From Cymodocea nodosa (lineage: Eukaryota > Streptophyta > Magnoliopsida > Alismatales > Cymodoceaceae): a stretch of 64,000 nucleotides of DNA. Below are positions 1 to 11,058 of the stretch, piece by piece; the first letter of the stretch is position 1; every line of letters starts with the position of its first letter. A program made the position numbers and the translations under genes. The stretch covers positions 7,269,001 through 7,333,000 of the forward strand of contig JAZBRI010000008.1 of the NCBI GenBank assembly GCA_036874045.1. The letters are read 5' to 3'. The notes beneath the pieces are model-generated. The model saw nothing but the letters and a program-made list of their open reading frames with translations. It was not told the DNA's origin and did not search any database.

Positions 1-164
1 TTGGAAGTGCTGCAATTCAAAATCAGAATAGAAATATACCACTTAGACAGAAGGAACCAATGGAAGTTAGACCTACTAGAGGATTGCCAATACAAGCTAT
101 ACCTAATCCTGTCAATAAAACTGTTAATGAAATTGATACCTCTTCTAGGAGGATAGCTGAATGA
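1..164 (+). CDS. gag C-terminal end, gypsy-type unit 1 (partial)
   Basis: This is the last 54 codons of a Ty3/gypsy-type gag; the rest lies left of the window. The frame starting at base 3 is open to a TGA at 162-164. It matches the end of the second gag (about 13285-13446) almost codon for codon, including RNIPLRQK and the final EIDTS..R.AE. That second copy carries the Retrotrans_gag region and an NWRNHPN motif, which fix the family. Gag would form the virus-like particle. An F-box reading frame begins 190 bases downstream, so gag and F-box share one element. The part seen here has no lesion. Confidence 0.75.
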   Translation, partial: GSAAIQNQNRNIPLRQKEPMEVRPTRGLPIQAIPNPVNKTVNEIDTSSRRIAE

Positions 165-354
165 AGCAGCTTATCTGAAGCAACTATCTATATGTATATA
201 TGTTTTTATTTTTAGTTACTAGTATCGTAGAGTTAGTTCTTAACTCAACGAACTTAGTTCGTTGAGTTATTCCTTAACTCCACGAGGGTGTGCAGTAGTT
301 ATGTTAATTTTTTGTCTCTACTAAATTTGTGTGTGTGTTATACAGAATCAACAA
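165..354 (+). other. gag to F-box spacer with palindrome and splice-acceptor-like site
   Basis: This is non-coding spacer between gag and the F-box frame. It holds a near-perfect palindrome at 241-269: arms TAACTCAACGAACT and AGTTCGTTGAGTTA around one base. A pyrimidine-rich stretch then runs into TTATACAG, ending at 345, nine bases before the F-box ATG at 355. The same arrangement is kept in unit 2 (13447-13664, acceptor ending at 13653). It reads like an intron end brought along with the gene or used for a spliced subgenomic mRNA. That interpretation is inference. Confidence 0.5.
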
Positions 355-1492
355 ATGGAATTGATGCAATTACCGTTGGATGCACTATGGGAAGTACTGA
401 GTAACTTGTCAGCTAAAGATCTATGCAGGCTATGTTGTGTATCAAAGGAAATTAAAGACTGTATTGAAGAAAAATATTTTCAAGGACTACAAGCTGCAAA
501 AATGACTAAGATTAGAGATGGATTCGTATGGAGGTCATTTAATCGTAGTTCAATTAATCATGAATATCTTGCTATGGAAGAAACTACTGGAATTCCACCC
601 AATACATTAGAAGAAATAAATCATATTATGGGGATAGATGAAGGATTAATCATATACAGGACGAGACCAAGTTATGCAAGTTTATTATTACCTAATATTT
701 TGATAAGAAATCCTATAACAGGAGAAGAATGGAATATAGGAAGACCTAATAGATTTGAAGTACCAACTGTAAATTATGGATCGGCTTTAATATTTTTTGA
801 TAAAAATTCTACAATTCCTGAAAAATTATATTATTGGAGACCTACAGGAAATTGGGGTGAAGATTTATGCTTAAGTGTGTATAATTTTCTAAATAGATCT
901 TGGAATGAAAATATTATGATATATCTAGGACAGAAATCATTAATTAACCAAACACGTCATACTTGATGGATATATATATCTTGTCACAAATATATCAATT
1001 GCATTTAGATCTGATTTATACATAGTGAGCATAGACAGTTATGATGAATATATAGAAATTTTACCTATACCGAGTTATATAGCTAAACCACCATCTGCAG
1101 AATTTAATAAAATTCAAATAGGAATGTGGTATAATGAAGAAGATGATCCTACTTTATGTCTGATAAGATGGTGGGATGAATTAATGAAATTTCAAATATG
1201 GATTATGGAAGACATTAATGAATGGAAGTGGGAAGAGGAATATATTGAAATAGATGTAGAAATAGAAACTACTACATTACCCTAGAACCAAAAAGGATCC
1301 CTTTCTGCATTTCATATCATTAATGGTAATACACTTGTATTTGGAATTTATAATATATTACACGTTTACAAATTAAGAAGGAACAAGAACTACATGAAAA
1401 CAGAGTTAATAGCAAGAAGAACTATGCCTAAAAAGTTTGCTTGGACTGATACATTTATTCCATTCGTTCTTACTTTTCAATCATGTTCTTAA
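355..1492 (+). pseudogene. F-box / F-box-associated protein carried by gypsy-type element, copy 1
   Basis: About 379 codons encode an F-box protein, the substrate-recognition subunit of SCF (SKP1-CUL1) ubiquitin ligases. Residues about 5-40 form an F-box: LPLDALWEVLSNLSAKDLC, then LCCVSKEIKDCI. The middle and end resemble the F-box-associated repeat region (LDGYIYLV, LPIPS, FQIWIMEDINEWKWEEEYIE). I start it at ATG 355 rather than the in-frame ATG at 331, because 331 lies upstream of the acceptor-like TTATACAG and copy 2 also has ATGGAATTGATG here. Lesions are a frameshift near 950-966 and an in-frame TAG at 1283-1285; homology resumes after both and ends at TAA 1490-1492. It lies between an Athila-like gag and a retrotransposon 3' region, so it is cargo and not a host locus. 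F-box identity is firm; the target is unknown. Confidence 0.8.
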
Positions 1493-3280
1493 GTTGTGAT
1501 TTTGTGTGTTCAATGTTGTGTGTATTCTACGTTTACTTAAAAAAATATATATAGTTTTCATTTTATTTTATAAAAGAAAAAAACAAAAACAAAATATCAA
1601 TCCAGTTTGTTGGTATCTATTTTGGGAAACCAATTGGTTTGCTTGTGAGCCACCAAAGGCATAGGAGTCTGGGTTCCACACAAGACACTGAATTATCAAT
1701 ATCTGTTAAATGTTATTTTGTTATATACTTTTTGCTTTTATCTGTGAATGAAAAGTTTTCAGAATCAAATATCAGAATATGCAGAAGGAGATACAAACAA
1801 ATCAAGGTATGTAACTAATTACTTATCCTGAATTTTAAATCAACAAAATTGCATTCATGTCTGCTACAATTATTGTATTTACTATCGAATCTTTTACATT
1901 GAGGACAATGCAAAATGTAGGTATGGGGGGGAGGTAATTAAAGTAACAGTCGTGTAAGTTTGTTAATAAAAAAAAAAACTTAAAATGGTACCGCAAAGTT
2001 TTGTGGAAATTGAAAATTTTTATGAACTTGCTGTAACTATCCGATAATTGAGACTGTAAAATTTATAATCTGTAACTGCTTGAATGTTATATTTAGAAGG
2101 CTATATATGATGCTATAGAATTTACTATTTATGCAAATTTAGATATAGTTTCTTATGTTTTTTCTGAATTTCATGAGTTTAACAGTTTCACGATTTTAAA
2201 ATGAAATCAGAATGCTTAATGAAAAATTAGTAAATTATTTGAAGTCCTGAAGGAGCTGAGATGTGAATTCTAGATTAAATGAAACACATATGACTAAAGA
2301 TACATTTAATTTGATTGATTGAACTTGTAGAATGATTTATGTGTAGATCTTATTAAACTACAGAAAAAGTATGTAGCTCACTGTTATGGATTCATATTTT
2401 CAGTAAATGATAGAAGCAGGACTATATGAGATTGGTGTTTTACTTCATCTGTATTAATGAAATACGTACATATACAGTATGTGATTAATGCTTTGTTTTG
2501 TGTGTATTTTAAAAAAAAGAAAAAAAGAGAGAAAAATTTGAGAGTTTATTGACTTGTTTGATCACAAGCCTTTTGTACTTGAGCAGATAGGTTTGTAAGG
2601 ATTGTTGCCCTGAAAAAAAAAAAAAAAAAAAAAGGACTCTTGAAATCTGGCAACCTAAGATCCTGATCAGATCTGGGATTGTTGACTGAAAGCTCATTAC
2701 ATGGGTACATTAGAAAGCTCCTGTATGATTCAAGCTTGTCAAATTAACTTTTAAATAAAAGAAAAAAGAAAAAAAAGAGAAGAAAAGAAAAAAAAAAAAC
2801 ATATACTATTCTGAAAAGATACAAGTGTTTTGTGAAATACAGATATCTTATGAATCGAGTATATTTTCTGTTATCTAGAATTGCTGAAATATGAATCTGG
2901 AATTGACTTTTGAAGTTGTTTTAATGGAGATACAATTCTTTATTCTACTTGTCTTAATCATATTGAATTGGATTATACTTTGATTCGTTTGTTGTTGAAA
3001 TTTCTTCTAGAAATCTTATTGGAAAATTCAAGATGACAGATGATGAAAAGAAGAACAAACGAGAATATAATTAACACCTATGTGATGATGATATACTTCG
3101 TATGTAATTTGCATATATTCTAAGTATATTTGCAGGTTGATTACTGAAACATATAGAATATATTTTTTTTTTATGCTGAACGGAAGAAAAAAAAAAAGAA
3201 GAAAAGGAATTAATTCTAGCACTTTTTGAAAGACCAATTAATTAGATCTTAGTTTACTAAGGGACTAGCAAAATTTAGGT
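1493..3280 (+). other. 3' non-coding region of gypsy-type unit 1
   Basis: No coding frame is convincing here. At 1901-1910 GAGGACAATG is followed by a G-run at 1921-1933. This pair is typical of the end of the coding part of Athila/Tat elements. Bases about 2170-3150 are homologous to unit 2 (17290-18220) and, in the same sense, to the pol-ORF3 interval of copia B and C. Poly-A and purine-rich runs lie at 2607-2632 and 2755-2801. Confidence 0.65.
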
Positions 3281-3290
3281 ATGGGGGAAG
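3281..3290 (+). promoter_or_regulatory. polypurine tract, gypsy-type unit 1
   Basis: ATGGGGGAAG lies directly before the LTR start TGTTTAG at 3291, as expected for the plus-strand DNA primer. The same sequence recurs at 20594-20602 and 20714-20722. Confidence 0.7.
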
Positions 3291-4849
3291 TGTTTAGAAT
3301 GAAAAAGTGCATATTATTAACGGTGAAATGATGGCTAATTACATAATATTTAGCTTATCATATGAGAATTAAGCCATTATGTTATAATTGCACTATTATA
3401 TGCTTTAATTAAAGAATCTGCTTAATTTTAGGGAATTAATGTCAATTTAGTACATTTTTGAACTATCGGTAAGTTGCAGGCTGTGAAATTCTTAAGTATC
3501 CGAAATGCACCTAAGCATTAGATAGTTAAATTTATGCATGTGTTTTATAGTTAAATCAATGAAGAAAGTCCGTCGAGTTATGTGTAACTCCACGGACTAT
3601 TTATTTTCTAATATGCCACTGTAGCGGTTGCAAAAACAGGAAAGTTAGAAGAAAAATCACGATTGCATGTATTACGCAGGGAGAAGAAATCATCGCCATT
3701 GATATGAATGAAGGAAATCCAACCGACCATTCAAGCAGAAGTAGTTACTATTGAAGAAATATAAAAGAAAAGAAGAAAAAAAAGTGTGTGTGTGATCGAT
3801 GGACGGCTAGTGTGTATAGAGGAGGAGCACCGAGCTTTCTACAAGCAGTATCGGCAATTCTCCAAAGTACCACACCAACCATCATTACCACCACCATCAC
3901 CACCATAATCACCAACCATCAGAGGTCTGTGAGATTACTTTCTAGATGTCGGGTCGATTCTGAGCCAAACACGGTGCCTAACAACCACTGTGAGGAGTGA
4001 TCGCATCGCGGGAAGGGAAGCCATTTTCACCAAGCGTCGACTCATATTTCAGGAGATCGTAAAGCTTCTAGCCTTGACTTCAAGTTGATGCCTGTATGCT
4101 GAAGAGGAGATTATCTTGCAATTCTGGACTCGCGATTCTATAGGGAGAGGAGATAGGATTGTAAGTGGTTTAATTTTCAGTGGTGTAATCGCGTCGTATG
4201 TAGTGACGGAAGTATTTACTGTTGATTGAGATTACTTTACATTTCACCTTTCGCCCATTTCCATGTTCATATTAAACCAAAAATACCAAAAACAAGTTAT
4301 CTACTATTGTATGTTGTATTTGAGTGTTGTATTGTTTGTGTTGTATCGTGATTAATGTTATCTTTGCCAGTGTTGTGATTGCTTTATGTTTGTTTTAGTT
4401 TTGCAGTTTACTAAAATTGGTTCGTTCAAAAGACTTAAAGATTTTAATGGTTACTGTTTGAATTATCTGAATGTTAGTATGCTTAATGATAAATCCAGTG
4501 TTTACTAATATTAAAGAGCTTAATTGATGTTATTTACAATCTGTGGAATCGCCTAATGGTTGGCCGAATTCCTTTGTAAATAGTAGTATTTAAAAAGAAA
4601 AGACAGGCTCGTGGAGTTAACTTAAGTCCACGAGGTTAGTCCATTGAGTTAGCTATAACTCAACGAACTTTATCCGTTGAGTTAACCATAATTCAACGGA
4701 GAGCTTATTGAATATATAAATTTGATTGTTAACAAATGGACAGTTCTAAACTTTTAAGCAATTCCCTATGGGATCGACCTGTACTTGCACATTGATACAA
4801 TAGACACTGTGCACATGCAGTTAAAGTACAAATTAGAATTAATATCTAA
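3291..4849 (+). repeat. gypsy-type LTR 1 (3' part lost)
   Basis: It starts TGTTTAGAAT after a polypurine tract and aligns along its length with LTR 2 (18364-20178). It includes a TATA box (TATAAAAG at 3760-3767, matching 19041-19048) and the segment around CGGGAAGGGAAGCC. The terminal TAAACA is missing, because alignment stops at about 4849 where copia element A begins in antisense. The tail (4610-4700) contains TAACTCAACGAA/TCCGTTGAGTTA inverted motifs. Confidence 0.75.
3760..3767 (+). promoter_or_regulatory. TATA box of gypsy-type LTR
   Basis: TATAAAAG inside LTR 1, at the same alignment position as TATAAAAG 19041-19048 in LTR 2. It probably sets the transcription start of the element. Assigned by motif and conservation only. 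Confidence 0.45.
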
Positions 4850-5210
4850 ATTGTCTTTAATAATATCAGAAGGCAAATTCAGAATACAAATGGATCCTTC
4901 CATGTATGTAGTGAATAAAATTTCGTTTATAGACATGTCCATAATTTTACAGGAATCTTTTTCAAAAATTACTCTGTAAAACTTCATTAAAATAGGAACA
5001 CTCAATAAATTAAAACCTAAGTTTTCCACTAATAAGACATCACTTATAAAGCATTTCTTAGTTATCTAAACCTTGCCAGACCCAAGGATATTTGTTTTAC
5101 TTTTATTTCCAAAGGTAACATGTCCATTCTTGGTCTTTGTTATTTCTTTAAGTAATCGTATATCTCTAGTCATGTGGCTGTATGCTCCACTGTCCATTAT
5201 CCATTTTGAT
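4850..5210 (-). pseudogene. copia A protease fragment
   Basis: The minus strand encodes an aspartic-protease start with DSGAYSHMTRDI (catalytic Asp kept), then VENLGFNLLSVPILMK and a segment ending SDIIKDN. There it runs out of retrotransposon sequence into the gypsy-type LTR. The protease would cleave Gag-Pol. At least one stop or frameshift separates the two halves. The catalytic integrase core is absent. Confidence 0.65.
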
Positions 5211-5269
5211 TTGTGCACCTACAAAATAGTCAAAAAGAGATTTTATCTCTTGGAACCCATTTTTGAGTG

Positions 5270-7193
5270 GGTCCAAGAATTTTAGAGAGAGTCATATTGG
5301 AATAATCAATATTTTTAAACTTCAACTTATCTATTTTCTAATAATTATCCTTGCGTTTCTTTCTCTTAGTGTTATAATTATCAGAACATTTATCTCTATG
5401 TAAACCAGAGTTGAAATTTTCATTTCTGACATTATTTGATTTCTGATTCCAATATCCGATATTCTTTAAATATGAAGAAAATTGATCAAGAATATTAAAA
5501 TTCTCAAATGACTTAGCTTGATTTTTTTGAAAATTTCTTTTGACATTCTTGCATTGTGTACTATCATTTATATGCTGCATTTTATCAATTTGCACATATT
5601 TATCTCCCTTTTTAATCACACATGGAATAATTTGTCTTTTACTATTCTTAGTACTGGAAATAAAGACATTATTTTTAGTAGTACCATCATGTAATATATA
5701 ATTTTCAGAAGATGCATCGTGTAAACCAACACCATGTTTTTCTACATCTGATATTTTACTACTAAGTTCATTTGTTATAGTTTGACTATTATTCCATTTA
5801 TTTAATATAGCCTTTTGATCGCAGACCTTAATCTTTAACATATCAATTTCTTAATTTAAATCAGTAATAGTTAGTTCCAGTTTTTCAATTTCACAGATCA
5901 TTTTCTTCTTATCAGTAATTAAATTTCCTGTGCATGCCTTTGATTTTCTTTTTTAAATTTATTGAACAAAGAGTTCAGAAAATCAATCTTATTTTCAGAT
6001 TCATCTAGCATTTTCTTAGTGTTCTTTCTTTCTATTTTGACTTTCTTATATTTTCTGGCCAGTCAATTGTATTCAACAAGTAATCCATCAAAACTATCAA
6101 AGTTAGCATTTTGATTAGAGGATACCTCACTAGATTTTGCCATGAAGCATACGTTTGCTAGATTTTCTTCTGATGTTGATGAGGATTCATTGTCTGATGT
6201 TAAATCCTTTGTTTCTTCACTTTGTGAAGTTGAAGAGTCATCCCATGTCACTTTAAGTGCCATTCTCTTTCTGAATTTCTTACTCCTAAAATTCCTCCTC
6301 GAATTCTTCTTATCTTTGTTGAGTGGACAATCAGTTTGAAAGTGACCCAGTTTGTTGCACTTGTAGCATATACTTTTGTCTTTCATGAATGACTTCTTCT
6401 CCATATCTCTAGATGTCTTTGCTGACCTGAAGTTCTTGCGTTTATTCAACAGATTTCTAAATTTTCTGGTCAACAACAGTAAATCATCGATAGAATCAGT
6501 AGTGACTTTTGAGACTTTATCAGGCTCAAAAGCCAAATCCCTTCTAGGATTTTCCCCTTTTGAATCTAAATGTTGTACTTCATAAGCTGTCAGATTTCCT
6601 ATGAGATCATCGAGAGTATATGTATTTAAATTTTTGGACTCTTCAATAGATGTTGTCTTTTGAGCCCAAATTTTAGTTAAAGATCTAAGGATCTTTCTTA
6701 CCAAGTCTTTTTCCTCGAATTTCTTGCCTAAAGATTTTAATGAATTTACATTCTCAAGAAAATGGGAAAACATGTCAGAGATACATTCATTTTCATGCAT
6801 TTTAAAAAGCTCATATTTATGTACTAACATATTAATATTAGATTCTTTGACCTGGTTAGTACCTTCATTGGTAACTTCTAATGCATATCATATCTCATAT
6901 ACAGTTTGATATGTAGAAACTTTATTAAATTGATCATGAGATAAAACACAAAACAAGATGTTTAAACCTTTAGCATTTAGTGTCATTCGTTCCTTTTCAT
7001 CAAAAGTCCAAGTATCATATGGAGTCTTAACTAACACTATAGGATTGCTAATTATATGTCATAGTTTGAAATCAATTGACTGAAAGAATACTTTCATCCT
7101 ATATTTCCAATAGCCATAATTGCTACCTTCGAACATAGGAGGACGATTAGTGATCTGTCCCTCAGTCATAACTAAGATTTCAGTATTATCCAT
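5270..7193 (-). pseudogene. copia A gag
   Basis: The start is ATG 7193-7191, as in element D (MDNTEILVMT, then RPPMFEGSNYGYWK). The UBN2-type gag core is followed by an intact CX2CX4HX4C zinc knuckle (CYKCNKLGHFQTDC, around 6310-6370) that binds RNA, then an acidic/serine stretch and a coiled-coil tail ending PTQKWVP. Open pieces are 6063-6830 and 5338-5841; stops and frameshifts lie between and upstream. D (38151-40163) is the better-preserved sibling. Confidence 0.8.
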
Positions 7194-7288
7194 TTTAAAC
7201 AGATGATCTTGAGTAAATGATAGGAAAAACCGATTCCTAAATAATGAAATAAAAGCTCTTAATTAAGATAAAATGCTTTTATACCAGT

Positions 7289-8497
7289 TGTAGGATCGTC
7301 TGTATCACAAGAGGGAGGGTGAATTGTGTCTTTAGTAATTAAACTACCAGCGGATAAAACAAGAGCACAAAACACTTGTAAATGAAATTCTATTCTTTGT
7401 TTAAAGACAAAATTTACAATATCTTTTCAGCTCAATTCCCTTCTTAACGATTTTGATACAGTAATGTTCAATATACAATTCAAATAGAAAAATGAAGCTC
7501 TTATTCAAAACTAATTTCGAATTGTATAAAACCTGATCTTTATGCACACAGCTTCTTTCCTTCTCTTTGCTCAGCTTTTGTATCTCTTCTTCTCCAATTG
7601 TCGAATTTCCAAACTTCTTATGTTTGTAACTCCTTTTCTGAAATTGCTTGAAATTTCAAACTTCTTTTGATGTTGGAGATTTTTTTTTTTTTTTTGGAAT
7701 ATGAATATTCAAACTTAACTTTTCAGTTAGGGATCCAGATTGAATATTTAGACTTGATTTTTGAGATTGGGATCCTTTATTGTAATGTAGCTCGTACTCT
7801 CTATTAGTAGTCGAATTCTGTTGTCTTTCACGTTCAGCATGTTCATCCACTTAATCCATAATCCATAATCCATGTACTAATTTTTTCTTTAATCCAAATT
7901 ACTATCTTTTTGAGTTTCCACTTTCTCCACTATAATTTTGAATTTCCACAATCTCCACTCATAGATTCACTGAAACTTTATTTTCCTAGAGTCTTGTACA
8001 ATATCTTCTAGGTCTTCGATTTAGTTGAACACTTATCCTTTAAGTCTTGTAAAAACTCGAACACTTATCTGTAACTCTTTGAGTTTTTGTACATGCAAAA
8101 CATGTGACTAAACATAGCAAACTTATCTGTTTGTTAGTCATTTTATAAAACTTGAAGACTTATCTATCCATGTGTATAAAAACTTGAATGGTTATCTAAT
8201 TATTCGATTTTCATTACCGAACACACATGGAAAACACATGACAACTTAAAACATTAAAAACACACGTGTAGATAACTTAACTATACGAGTTTTTAACATA
8301 AACTATTCGACAAAAATGAAACATTAACTATCTGAAAGTTTAACTATCAAAAATCTAACTTTTCGGAAAACGTTAACTTATCTAACATAAAAATGAAACT
8401 TTCTAATAATATGTTAACTATTATACTTAGAGAATATTATTTAGACTTATTTAAAAACTTTAATAAAGCATATATCATCAAAACAAAATTCCTAATA
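7289..8497 (-). repeat. 5' LTR of copia A
   Basis: On the plus strand it runs from TGTAGGATCG...AGAGGGAGGGTGAATTGTG to ...AAAATTCCTAATA; the terminal CA has become TA. The 1209 bp compare with 1233 (D) and 1255 (E). The primer site lies immediately to its left. It contains many TAACTATC/CGAA and ACACGTG motifs. Confidence 0.8.
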
Positions 8498-8831
8498 ATT
8501 TTTATTAGTTATAACTTTACGGGAAGTCTGTTGAGTTATGCCTAACTCAACGAACATACTCCATTGAGTCTAGGATAATTTAACGATAACTCAACAGAGT
8601 ATCATAGTTAAGTTCACAGACTTAGTCCGTGGAGTTAATCGTAACTCCATGGAGAGGTAAGTGAGAGAGCGAGAGTTTGCGTAGGAAAATAACCCAATTA
8701 CCCGCTTAAAACTTAGGGTTTATTTATACTAAAACTTAGGATTTGGGGGTATTATCCGTAGAATCATTTAGAACTTAGAACAGTAGAGATTAGAGTGATT
8801 TCATTCCGTTTCGTCACACCACAAAGACAAG
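8498..8831 (+). other. Leader of gypsy-type ORF3, inverted motifs
   Basis: No gene is visible. At 8525-8650 there are repeated GTTGAGTTA/CTCAACGAAC and GTGGAGTTA/CTCCATGGAG inverted motifs, then TTAGGGTTTATTTATAC (8710-8726), which combines a telo-box and a TATA-like string. It stands directly before the ORF3-like frame, as TATA-like strings do before ORF3 of copia B and C. Confidence 0.4.
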
Positions 8832-11058
8832 ATGATGCCAGAGTTTTAGGAGGAAATAGACACCATGAGATTTCTCAGAGAATCAGAAGAATGGCATACG
8901 AGACAAAAGATGGGGAACACAACACATGAAAAAGAACTAGAAAAGGTAGAAGCTGACATTTTCTACTAGAGGAGAGTTTTAGTAGATTTAGATATTACCA
9001 TACCTCAGATTGTAGAAACAAGGATAAAAGTAGCAACAGAAGTTGTTGTGAATAGAGAATGAAAGATTCAAGCCAAACAACGAGGTTGCCCTAGAATTGA
9101 TCCGATGCAAGGCTAGATTATGGTTCTTACGAGAAATTGCTGGTTGTGCAAGGGGTGTAATTAGGCAGCAATAGCAATAGAGGAAAGTAGCTGAAGAATC
9201 AACAGTAGAAATGTCAACTATAGCTACAGAACAAGTCAGACCTTCAATTCCACCAATAGAGCCATTACCATGAGTAACATTTGCTTGACTAAGAACTGAA
9301 GAAGAAGACAAGGAGTTTGCTAACCTGGTCAAAACAACAAAAGACCAAGGAGACGATGAAGAAATGGCTATGGCCAAGGCACATTTGTTGTATGATGCCA
9401 TAAAGAAAAGGCAGGTTGAAGAAAAGTTGAGAGCCTAGTATAAAATTAAAGTAGAGTAGCATTAGGAAGCAACTAGATCAATGGCTATAAGAGGAACTGA
9501 AGTTGGTCCTTTGAGACCAGCAATTATAGAAAGAGTAAAACAAGAAGAGCTAATACCTATGGCTTGAGGGCCTGTAGAGCTTATTTTTGTAGATTTAATC
9601 TCAAAGGAGGAAGAGGAAGACCAGGCATAGCTATTTAGAAAAAGAAAAGAAAAATAGAGTGTTTGAAGCTCCTATAGAGATTAAACCTAAACCTGTAATA
9701 ATAGAAGGGCCTATAGAGCCCATTTTTGTAGACCTGCTATCCGAATCTAAGGAGGAGCAGGAGCAGCTACAGCAAGAGCAAAGAAAAGAAGAAAAACAGG
9801 CTGAAATTAGTTTGCAGCCTATAGAAAGAGAAGAAACTGAAATTAGGGCAGAAGTTGATTTGCCCGTGACTCCATCCCAATTTGCCACAAAATCAGAAAG
9901 AACAATGACAATGTAGATTGGTAGTTAGGAGGAAGAAGAAAGAGAAGAAACTGAAGAAGCTGAACAAAAGCATATGGAACAAGAAGGAAATATCTCGATA
10001 GATTCCACTAAAGAGGGAGAGACTCTTCAGCAAATTTTTCAAACGATTCAAGAAAGAAGAGTGAAGAGTTCTACCGACTCTCCACCATAGATAGAAGTAG
10101 AAACAAGAGTGCAGGAATCTCCGGATCATTTCCAACAAATTCAAGCTCAACATATTGAAGAGGAAATTCAAGAACAAACCCCTCTAGAGCAACAAATTCA
10201 AATTCCTGACCTTGTTGAAGCAACAATTCTGAATGAATTACTTGGAGTCAGGAAACATACAATAAATATCAAGAGATTAGGGGTTATGATATTATATATA
10301 GCAGACCAGTAAACTAGGATGGTATGTAGGAAATTAAAGAATTATTCGAGTTCTAAGGTCTACTAAAATTTATTTCTCAATAGAGAGGGCATGTAGTATA
10401 CAAAAATCTAGTGCCCTGCTTTTATAGAAACTTGAGAGAGGAAGAAGGAAAGTTAATTTCTAACATGGAGCAAGCTGATGTATAGATAGCATTAGAGCTT
10501 CTCCACAATATTTTTGAATTGAAAAATGAAGGGATAGAAATTCTGGAGAACACAACTACAATTGAGTGGACAGAATAGGAAATAAAGGATTGTTTAGCTA
10601 TCAATCTTGGTGTGCCATTATTAAATAGATTAAAGCACTTAAATGGTAAAGCACACATGGTAGTTAACATTTTGATTAAAAATGTCTACCAACGACAAGG
10701 CCATGATATTGAACTAAGTCAGTTTGTTAAATGGGCCACATATGTAGTTGTAAACAAGATTCAAATTAATTGGTCTGCAATTTTTATCTCCAAGTTGAGA
10801 GCAGCAAAGAAGAAATTATTTTATGGAGATCTGATTCCACTATTGATGATGGACAGTATTGACTTCACAAAATAGACGTCTAAAAGGATAAGATCTAGAG
10901 CCATTTCAATGAAGGAATACAGAAATTACAATGTTGTAGCTGCTGAGGTATCTGGACCTTCCAAAGACATTATAGGAGCTGTTGAATGGATAAATCAATT
11001 AGAACAACAACTAGAAAAGCTCTAAAAGGAAGTAGATGAACTTAGGAAAAAGGACTAA
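8832..11058 (+). pseudogene. ORF3-like protein upstream of gypsy-type gag
   Basis: This is a decayed gene of about 740 codons, homologous to the extra ORF of copia B, C and E. The N-terminal helical region (ELEKVEADIFY.RRVLVDLD) aligns with copia C LEELYRDYFFSQDIIDEV. A Glu/Gln-rich middle follows (open piece 9659-9916). The globular part includes LNRLKHLNGKAHMVVNI and VNKIQINWSAIF (10612-10875) and resembles the 'putative plant transposon protein' family (Pfam Transposase_32, by recollection). A coiled-coil end (INQLEQQLEKL) closes at TAA 11056-11058. Many TAG codons stand where Gln is expected, and at least two frameshifts are present. Function is unknown. Confidence 0.6.

Larger units (their letters stand above)
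4850..8497 (-). mobile_element. Copia element A (family I), 5' half
   Basis: This is a truncated Ty1/copia element on the minus strand. It retains its 5' LTR (7289-8497), a degenerate tRNA-Met-type primer site just inside (ACTGGTATAA), gag, and the start of protease. It ends abruptly at about 4850 beside LTR 1, so integrase, RT, RNase H and the 3' LTR were lost together with part of the target. It shares LTR ends and gag with elements D and E. Confidence 0.8.

Noticed and set aside
241..269. Palindromes as rho-independent terminators, CRISPR repeats or tRNA arms
   Set aside because: No regular repeat-spacer pattern, no tRNA cloverleaf, and the surroundings are plant retrotransposon DNA.
355..1492. 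F-box copy as a native host gene invaded by transposons
   Set aside because: The same gag-F-box-3' region-LTR order recurs in two units, and the F-box starts a fixed distance after gag, so it is element cargo.
2509..3237. Minus-strand open frames opposite the gypsy-type 3' region
   Set aside because: They consist of Phe/Ser/Lys runs from poly-A and purine tracts, are not kept in unit 2, and match no family.
9631..10177. Minus-strand frames of 85-94 codons
   Set aside because: Antisense shadows of the Glu-rich ORF3 linker; they read as Ser/Phe/Cys-rich low complexity.
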